From: Doryteuthis pealeii
Lineage: Eukaryota; Mollusca; Cephalopoda; Myopsida; Loliginidae
DNA: 64,000 nucleotides
Direction: 5' to 3'
NCBI GenBank assembly: GCA_023376005.1
Contig: CM042179.1
Span: 18,493,423-18,557,422 of the forward strand
Below are positions 55,649 to 64,000 of this stretch, piece by piece. The notes below the pieces were generated by a model that saw only the letters and a program-made list of their open reading frames with translations, searched no databases and was not told where the DNA came from. The position numbers were made by a program, and so were the translations under genes. The stretch's first letter is position 1. Each line of letters begins with the position of its first letter.

Positions 55649-58465
55649 TCTGGTAATCCTGTAAGTCTGTCCTGGGTATTGGTAAAGATCTGGTAATCCT
55701 GTAAGTCTGTCCTGAGTATTGGTAAAGATCTGGTAATCCTGTAAGTCCGTCCTGAGTATTGGTAAATATCTGGTGATCCTGCAAGTCGTCCTCAAGGAGT
55801 GCAGTTAGAATTGTCCAATGTGGGGGTTTTAAGTATTGTATCAGCCATGCAGTATTGCTAGTGATTGGCTGCAAGAATAACTCATGTGATCTTGGCTAGA
55901 CTATAAATACAGGTGGTAAATTAGAGCACACCTTATATACAAAAAAAAACTCCAACACACCCTATTTTGATATAAGGTGGGCTTTTCATTAAGAAATATT
56001 AAATCACATTAGTTTATTTCTTTTGTTTTTTTAATTCTTTTTATTAACCCTACTAATATTATCACTATTCCTATTATTTTTGTTATTTTTAATTTTATCA
56101 TTAGTATTGTCCTTTTCTTTTTTTTTCTTTTTTCATTTTGTTTATATATTTTTTATATATTTTTTTTTTTTTTGTTTGTTTGTTAATACTAGACAAAATT
56201 AGAAAGAAATACAATACAAATTAGTGGTTTAGTAATTTTCATTGGACTAGTTTAATGTCTTTGCCCAAGACATCCATTTGGGGAGAGGGTTTACCCCTCT
56301 GCGTGGAAACAGTCAGCATATTTAACGGGCCCATACCGACAGGGCAAAATTATTATATATTCTAAATTGTGTCCCCTATTTGAAAGTATTCCACTCACTG
56401 GCTTTGTAAAATAGATCCACAATATCTTTCCTGATTCAATATACTCAAAAAAAATATTGAGCCTATTTTAATGTTTAAATTCTGGTCAATCAAGTGTGGT
56501 TTTTACAACAATTTCTTTATTTTTATTTAAAAAAAAAAACGTTTGTGGATCTACATAATCTTCAATGATATTTTATCACTTGTAGCAGTGTTTAATTCTA
56601 AAGTGTCATTATCAACTCTTTTACTTTTAAGGTTAATTTAGTATATTTTCATTTGCATGGTCAATCGCCAGCGCATTCTTATCTTTAATGTTTATTAGAA
56701 TTTTGTCCCTCCTCATTTGCAATTTATCGAAAAAGGTTGGACTTTTTTTAAAAAGCAAAGTCTGAACCCAAAATTGTATATATTACTTAAGTTTGGTTTT
56801 GTACCAGTGAAACTTTCAAAGGGGTTTTTACTCGAAAAAAATCTTAAAACAGCAGTTTTAATTTAATAAGCAAACATTGTGACTGGGTTATGGATCAAAA
56901 TGTACAACGTCAATGCAATTATGTACATACTTTAATTCCCCCTCTGCCGATGGGGGGGGGGGGTCACTTCTACCTGCCAGGTCAGAACTCTTGAGCAACA
57001 GCATTTTTTTGTTGTCCTGGCTTGCATTCAACATAGAACCAACATTATCCAAATAATATAAGCAGCCCATTTGTTCTATGTCAAATATTGTGCCATTTGG
57101 ATAAATTAATTTGGAATTTTTTCGTCTGGAACTTATATGGGCACCAAGGGTGTGGCTGCTTGGACTGAAAAAATATTCTGTTTAAACTGGGAATATACAA
57201 AGCATCTTTTAAAATGCATTTGGAAATATGCCCATATTGTCTTTTAAATATATACAAGCATCTCCTCTTTTCTGAATTAAACCATTGATTTGCTTCCATC
57301 TGCTAATAGGACAAAATGATTTTTTGGCTTGAAATTGGGGTCCAGTTTATAAATTTAGATTTGTCGTTAATCATGTGTTCAGTTGCTTCACAATCAATGA
57401 GCAAATTAGGATTCTTATTTGATAGGATGTCATATGCCACAGCAAAAAAAATAAGTTTGTTATTTTGGATATGTTGCAATCTTTTGACAAAAATCCTTCT
57501 TTTGTTTTTACAGTTATAAGATTTATGACCCTTTTTTCTGCAAATATAACATTTAATTTTGTTCTCTTTGGGGGAGGAGATTTGTAAGGCTTGGTATAAT
57601 AATTATTATTATTATTATTATAATTGCTATGATTTGTTGGTTTCCAATCATAGCAAGGATTCCAGTTTTTACCTTTTTTAAATTGGGTTTTCATTTGTAA
57701 GATCTTATGGTCTGAGACCCTAGAGTACATAGATTCAGTTTCCTCATAGCTGCGTAGTCTAATTTTAAATTCCGTGAAGGTCAAACTTTTATCTTTTTGA
57801 GTTATCACCGTGGTAAAAGGATTAAAATTCGGGGGCAAACCTTTCAGCACCATGACGATTAATAAGCCGTCACTAATAATTTCACCAGCCTCTCTGAGTG
57901 AATTTGCAATATTTTCAGTCCTTATTATATAATCCGTCATGGATTCAAAGTCGGTCCTATTCAAATTACTTAATTCATTATACAATCTTCCAATTCGGGG
58001 TTTTCCTTTTGACAAGAAATGGGACCTTAAAATCTCTAAAGCCTTGCAGCCATCATCCTTTACTTCATGCATTACCAATGAAAGACTTCGATCATGCGTA
58101 GATTATATTCAAAATTATCATTAAGTTCAAAATTTGTCTCTTCATCATCGAAGAAATCCTCACATTAGAATATTTTGGGCCATCGTGGAGCCCTTAAGCA
58201 AGAATTGGATCCTTGAGTCCTGGGTATTGGTAAAGATCTGGTGATCCTGTAAGTCTGTCCTGAGTATTAGTAAAGGTCTGGTAATCCTGTAAGTCCATCC
58301 TCAAGGAGTGCAGTTAGAATTATGTCCAATTGGGGGGTTTAAGTATTGTATCAGCCATGCAGTATTGCCAGTGATTGGCTGCAAGAATAACTCATGTGAC
58401 CTTAGCTAGTCTATAAATCCAGGTGGGGAATTAGAGCACACCTTATATACAAAATTATTCCAACA
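55649..58465 (-). mobile_element. Copia element, overlap copy of 29984-33129
   Basis: Lacks the outermost LTR end and most of the 40-bp array because the contig folds inside the array. The Gag frame (58078-57371) is intact in the same region. The target duplication CTCAA is at 58466-58470. Confidence 0.87.
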
Positions 58466-59366
58466 CTCAAAAGCATTTTCATGCAGTAAAATGCTAACAG
58501 CTGTGTCCAGGATTTGAACTTGGCTTGTTGTGTCCATCTCTTAAATTGATAAACATTAATACAAACCCGCTTCTCTCTTTATATAAGCTATTAATCAATA
58601 GAATGTTATATTTTAAATTTATTGATTATGTGGGTAGGGATCCTATCTTGTCACAGGGGACACATTGATCCCAAGAGAGGCTTGACAATGGATCCCATTA
58701 TGTATAGCTCGAGGTAGAGATACTCATTTTCTAAATTTTTCTTTTATATTTAGGGATGAATTAAGAAAGCATTAATCAAGAGATTTAATTGGTTCTGATA
58801 AATTTGATCCAATGAAAAGGAATGTGTAAAGATAAAACCTAAATGTAAGTCACAGTTAATCTGATAAATTGAGTCTAAATTGAAGCACATTCTCTACTCC
58901 ACCCCTACAATCAACACAAGATAGATCAATAGACTTAGATAAAAACTAACCCAATAAAATACTAAAAATTAAATATTTATATAAAATACTAATTGGTCAA
59001 AAGTACTTATATTCTTAGGATGTGAAAACCAAGGTAATTCAGTTGAAGAAATTAGGTCTAATGGCTTATCAGGGGAATTTGAACCCATAAAGCAAATATC
59101 TTGGTTGTCTACCATAGTTGACAGGAGAAATAGATAGATTCCTCATATATTTGGCCAACTTACAGAAAAATAATCAGTTTTGAGTAAGCATGGGCTATCC
59201 AGGGCTGGGCATTGTTAAGGGAATTTGTGGGGGGGGGTACAGTGATCATAGTCTCATCAATTAGTCAAGATAGATTGATGTGAAGTTTAGTTATTTGTCA
59301 CATCAAAGAAATGGGAATAAAGATTATACAGTATTCCTATAAAATGGTTTGATTTTCTTTATCCAA

Positions 59367-60001
59367 CTTTTATAGAAAAACTACAAGTTAGATACCAAAG
59401 CATCAACCATTGAGTTTTTAATAATCTTATCATAATGGAGATTATGTGTCTGTTTGTAACCAAAACTATGTCACCAGTGATGTCACAATTCCACTTTTAT
59501 AGAAAAACTACAAGTTAGATACCAAAGCATCAACCATTGAGTTTTTAATAATCTTATCATAATGGAGATTATGTGTCTGTTTGTAACCAAAACTATGTCA
59601 CCAGTGATGTCACAATTCCACTTTTATAGAAAAACTACAAGTTAGATACCAAAGCATCAACCATTGAGTTTTTAATAATCTTATCATAATGGAGATTATG
59701 TGTCTGTTTGTAACCAAAACTATGTCACCAGTGATGTCACAATTCCACTTTTATAGAAAAACTACAAGTTAGATACCAAAGCATCAACCATTGAGTTTTT
59801 AATAATCTTATCATAATGGAGATTATGTGTCTGTTTGTAACCAAAACTATGTCACCAGTGATGTCACAATTCCACTTTTATAGAAAAACTACAAGTTAGA
59901 TACCAAAGCATCAACCATTGAGTTTTTAATAATCTTATCATAATGGAGATTATGTGTCTGTTTGTAACCAAAACTATGTCACCAGTGATGTCACAATTCA
60001 A
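59367..60001. repeat. 127-bp tandem array, five uniform units
   Basis: Unit anchors (CACTTTTATAGAAAAACTAC) fall at 59367, 59494, 59621, 59748 and 59875, exactly 127 apart. Units look nearly identical. The unit includes ATAATGGAGATTATGTGTCT and CACCAGTGATGTCACAATTC. It begins immediately after the point where the other contig folds back. Confidence 0.95.
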
Positions 60002-60349
60002 CTTAGTTATTTATGTCATATTCTCCATGATTTTAGTTTTATTTATTAATACTGTTATTCTATGTACTAAGAATATGCAATTTAATTTATATATATGGGA
60101 AGGTTAATTTTCATATTGATCTTTAAAAAATTGATTTTGATAAATATTTACTTAGTATTATTGATTTCTAATTGTTTGATTTTAATGAATATGAGCAAAA
60201 ATCCTATCAATAAATCTTAAAAGAAATTACTGTAATTTTATTCATCACAGCCTAATTTCAATGAAAGGCAGGAGTGAATAGAAAAGTGAATGTACAAGGT
60301 AACTATTTCATTCACTCCCATGTCTTTCAAATAAGTTTAACATAATAAT

Positions 60350-60425
60350 CTAATTTTATTATAATGGAGATTCAGCATCTGTCTGTAACTGAAACAACAT
60401 CATTGCTTAAGTCACAATACCCCCA
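60350..60425. repeat. Diverged single relative of the 127-bp unit
   Basis: TATAATGGAGATTCAGCATC, then TGTCTGTAACTGAAAC, then TTAAGTCACAAT follow the same order as in the 127-bp unit. It may be the ancestral, non-amplified sequence. Confidence 0.5.
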
Positions 60426-60639
60426 GGAATTGTGTAAGTTTATCAATGAGTATTTAATTTAGAGTCAAAATCATTAATACATAGAATGATACATCTTATT
60501 TATTAATGATGTCTATGAAAATGTGAGTTAGTTTTGCCTCAAAACAGCCCATGTTATTAGTGCATTTAAAAGCCTGCAATGTGTCTTATATATCACTAAC
60601 AAATAGAGGTTTACATGATATTACTGGTTTTGATAAAAC

Positions 60640-60800
60640 CATGTTTAATAAATAATTACTTGGTGTTTTATTCTCCAATGTATTAAAATCAATCATGTGA
60701 ATGGTTTTATATAGAAACAAATTAAAATATAATTAAAATAAGTGTAATCTTTTTATATGCGTTCTCATTTAATTTTGTCAGTCTTTCTGATTTAATATAT
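60640..60800. repeat. Dispersed repeat shared with 13918-14150, inverted
   Basis: Cleaner partner of 50318-50520. Confidence 0.6.
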
Positions 60801-61524
60801 TTCATTACATTAAAACACTAACTTTCATGCAGAGGCCACATTTTCTTGCTAGTTTTAAATAATAATATTTTTAAAAAAATCAATTTTTTCTTCTTTCTTT
60901 ATTGATATTATTTGAGTACCACGTAAGTTTCTCCAAAAGAGAAAAAAAAAAAAAAGAAAAAGAAAAAAGAAAGAAAGTTACTTAAAAAATGAAAGAAGAA
61001 TTAAAATATGTAGATAGAGGAATTAAGTATGATTAATTAAATTAAATTACCAGGACCAGAAAATTCGGCAAACACCACGTAAGACATGCGGAACACTGGA
61101 CAGCTATTTTTACCTTATTTGGTCTCCTCAGCAGTCTATACCACAATCTCCATCACTTGAGATTGAACCAGCAACCACAGAATACTGAACCAAAGTAGAG
61201 TTTCAGCTCAGTATTTTACTAAATAAAAGAAAAATATGTATCTAATATATATATAATAATAATGCATCTAATATAAATAAGTATAATATTGTATAACCAA
61301 GTATAATATTGCATAATATTAAATATAATATTGTTCAAATATAAGGCATTCTGTAATCTAGATAAATATAAATAAGCATCTTGATAAATATAAATAATAT
61401 AGTGAATTCTAAGAAAGGAGCACATTTTTTTGTTTCCCTTTAATTGGATTGTTTACAAAAAGAATTTTTGAAAAAAAAAAAAAAAATTAAATTGAAATGA
61501 AAAGTTGGTAAAAAGTAAATAGTG

Positions 61525-61740
61525 TTGGTTGGTTGGTTGGTTTTGTGGCATATCAACCCTTTTTAGGTTACTTAATGCTGAATCAAATCATTTTTGATAA
61601 CCAAAGGACTCAGGTTTCTTACAGTACCTGCTGTTGCTTAAGTGACCACCCAATTAAGTATTAAACAGGCTCATATCTGTTTAACTTTGGTGATCTAGTG
61701 GGAACTGGTGCTTTCAGTGTGACTTGACCATAGCAGTCAA
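61525..61740 (-). repeat. 5S rRNA-derived SINE, cleaner partner of 49401-49608
   Basis: The minus strand carries the same 5S-like head, body and CCAA tail. Confidence 0.78.
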
Positions 61741-62739
61741 TAGTCTGACCTGAGGGTAATAAATATAAATCCATAAAAGTAGTGTCTAGATAAATATAAA
61801 TAAAACATTTTTGTGTGGGATAATTTTTAGGATAATGGTCAAATTTAAATGTGTTGTTAGTAAATAATTAAATATAAATCTTGACAATATTCCAGCTGGA
61901 ATGGAAATATCTTATAAATCAGTTGATATCCTCAGTTCTCATAACCATTGTTTAAATTATTAAAACTAAGTTCCTTAAAAGACTTAAATGAACAGGGTCT
62001 ACTCCACACAATCAGCACAGATCTTGGCACAATATTTACCATCAAAAGTATAATGGCCCATATCCTTGAAGCCATAATTATGCCATAGACATTTGCTGGA
62101 GACAATTGCTTCATGTCCAGAATATCTCTGAGGCCAACTGATTTGCCATTGGAATTTTAAATGTTCCAGTTTACTAACAGACACAGTTTTGCTATGACCA
62201 TCAACAAATCTTTAGGGCAAAGTTTGAAGGTTGGACTTCATCTGGCAGATCCTTTATTTTCTTTTATACTGGTATTTTAAGAGTTGGAAACACTGATAGC
62301 CTTTTTGTAGCATCAAAAGGGAAACAACTAAGAATATTAGTTAATTTGAAGCTTTGAACTGAATAAGTAAGTGAAAAAAGCGTTATCATTCTTAGAACAA
62401 TGAAAACACACAGTGAACCTATTTGCAATGTGAGGCAAATTTGTACATGATGTTATTCTGATATAATAGGCTACCATAGGAAACACTGGGAATTTATGCT
62501 AGTATTATAATTTACAATTAAATAATTGAAATGCTTTGTGATTTATGTTAGAAACATATGTAAATGAATATGTTATGTTTATAAGTAATACACACTTTTA
62601 CTTTCCCCTTCCATATTATGACCCCTGATTTGGGTAACTCTCTGAATAGAGAAAGCCTACTTCCTGTATACTGACCCAGGGAATAAAGTCATTTCTCTAC
62701 TTAGCTTTACTGCCGTCTCAATCTTCTATCTATCAACGT
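61741..62739. other. Flank upstream of the Gypsy pol fragment
   Basis: AT-rich. No gene, LTR or tRNA primer site recognised, so the 5' part of the downstream Gypsy element appears missing or too degraded to see. Confidence 0.4.
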
Positions 62740-63895
62740 CTATACGTGTAACATGTGAAAAGCCCACTCCATGGGTTAGCCAGCTTGTCTCCACAAGAAA
62801 GAATAATGGAGAATTATATCATGTTCATTCTCGAGGACATCCTCCATGACATGAGAGATACAAAGGTATTCATTAAAGAAGACCTCTCATCAGGATATTT
62901 GCATGTCGATCTCAATGAGGCATCTAGCAACCTGATCATGTTTCAAACATGTTTCTGTCGATACCGTTGGCATCGATTACCTTTTGGTTTAAAATCCGCG
63001 GCCGAAATATTTCAAAGGAACTGATGGATCAATTATAGGACACTAAGGGGATTGTCATCGTTGCAGATGATCTGGTGTTCTGTGGGACAAATCAAGAAGA
63101 ACATGACCGCCGGCTTCATAAACTACCCCCAAAATGCCATGCAATAGGGGTAAAACTAAATCCTGAGAAATTGGAAATAGGCCTAGATGCCATCACTTTC
63201 ACGAGGCATCACATCACCATGGAGTGTATAGTGGTTGACCCCCCAAAAAGTCAGAGCCATCACTAATACATCAGCACCAGAGACTATTGGAAACCTGCGT
63301 AGATTAAGTCTTCTCCGTGATTTAACAAAAACAGAAGTAACTTGGGCATGGTCAGATTCTCAACAATTGGCTTTCAGTATAGCCAAATATTCGATGAGCA
63401 GAACAACAGGGCTTTCCTACTATGACCAACATAAATAACTCTCGCTTGAGAATGATGCGTGTGAGTATGGTTTGGGAGCAGCCTTGATACAAGAAGAGCG
63501 ACTAGTTGCATACGTAAACCGCTCCCTATCTGACACCGAAAAGAGAGATGCACAAATCAAGAAAGAGATCCTAGCAGTGGTGTATGATTTTGAAACGTTT
63601 CACCTTTACACACACATGGAAAAAGTGAATATTCTCACTATTAATAAGTCACTTGTGTCAATCTGCCAGAAGTCACTAGCAAAGACTCCACCTATCAGAA
63701 CGACTCCAAAACTTACTATTGCATGCTTAGCAGTATGATTTCTTGATTAGGTACAAACCAGAAAAAGCAATTCCACTTGCAGATGAACTCTCATGGGCAC
63801 CCACAGATAAAGCAGAAGCTGAAGAGTTCATGATAGTGAACAACCTGATGATGCACCCCCCGTCAAAAACCTGATGATGCACCCCCCGTCAAAAA
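62740..63895 (+). pseudogene. Ty3/Gypsy RT-RNase H fragment (K02A2.6/Mag-like)
   Basis: The first frame (62755-63024) reads DTKVFIKEDLSSGYLHVDLN and RYRWHRLPFGLKSAAEIFQ, the RT palm. The catalytic block appears after a frame change as IVVADDLVFCG-like (VADD, near 63060-63085). LNPEKLEIGL follows near 63160, then RNase H as EYGLGAALIQEERLVAYVNR, EILAVVYDFETF and a final PLADELSWAP near 63770. At least three frameshifts or stops separate the blocks, so it is not functional as read. RT lacks an upstream protease in this window, and the polyprotein continues beyond 64000. Confidence 0.82.
63844..63895. repeat. Perfect 26-base tandem duplication
   Basis: CCTGATGATGCACCCCCCGT plus CAAAAA, twice in a row (63844-63869, 63870-63895). 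The mirror arm also has two copies at about 47250-47305. A 26-base duplication shifts the reading frame just after RNase H. Confidence 0.9.
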
Positions 63896-64000
63896 CCGAA
63901 CGTTAAACAGAAATTAGATATAAGACATGAGACGATATCTCCATGGCAACAGTCAAGCAAATTGTAGTGCAGAAACCACAGTCAAAGTAGTAAATCGTTT

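Larger units (their letters stand above)
55649..64000. repeat. Right arm of giant inverted repeat 2 (cleaner copy)
   Basis: The part 55649-59350 duplicates about 30300-34030 in the same orientation. Beyond 59350 the sequence is new relative to the first contig and probably continues it. Confidence 0.9.

Overview
The window is animal nuclear DNA. It is AT-rich, has a spliced gene with GT-AG introns, and is packed with retrotransposon debris, microsatellites and SINEs. The one host gene I recognise with confidence is the dynein axonemal assembly factor DNAAF6 (PIH1D3), so the host builds motile cilia or flagella. The transposon set (Gmr1-like and CsRn1-like Ty3/Gypsy, Ty1/Copia, Penelope-like, RTE, a non-LTR element with a restriction-like endonuclease, 5S-derived and tRNA-derived SINEs) fits an invertebrate such as a mollusc or other lophotrochozoan. 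I cannot fix the phylum from sequence alone.

Layout. 1-5900: mostly anonymous sequence, with a possible short first exon with a signal peptide on the minus strand (437-611), a degenerate repeat field (1860-2410) and a SINE remnant. 5921-29509: five plus-strand exons of DNAAF6. The first intron seen (about 9.7 kb) holds a CsRn1-like element (6138-9237), an LTR-flanked integrase remnant (9349-11299), a 59-bp-arm hairpin and a Penelope-like fragment. The last intron (about 9.9 kb) holds a fragment of a non-LTR element with a restriction-like endonuclease, a Gmr1-like element with integrase upstream of RT, an RTE tail, two terminal-inverted-repeat elements and a 5S SINE. 29984-33129: a minus-strand Copia element with a 5-bp target duplication, inserted inside an older SINE.

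The dominant feature from about 22.6 kb onward is structural. 22635-45365 is an inverted repeat with arms of about 11.4 kb turning at about 34030. After a 100-bp N gap (45374-45473), 47143-64000 is a second inverted repeat turning at about 55648 and running off the window end. The two overlap: 30.3-34.03 kb equals 55.65-59.35 kb in the same orientation. In each palindrome the arm facing the gap is the noisy one, rich in 1-base deletions. The simplest reading is two contigs that each end in an unpolished fold-back of a long read. Real chromosomal order would then be 1-34030 joined to 59350-64000, with roughly 34.04-55.65 kb not independent sequence. Features in the noisy arms are listed as mirror copies.

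No operon-like or novel multi-gene system is evident. The most biologically unusual items are the Copia LTR that carries its own 40-bp minisatellite (2 units in one LTR, 10 in the other) and the Gmr1-type IN-RT-RH gene order.
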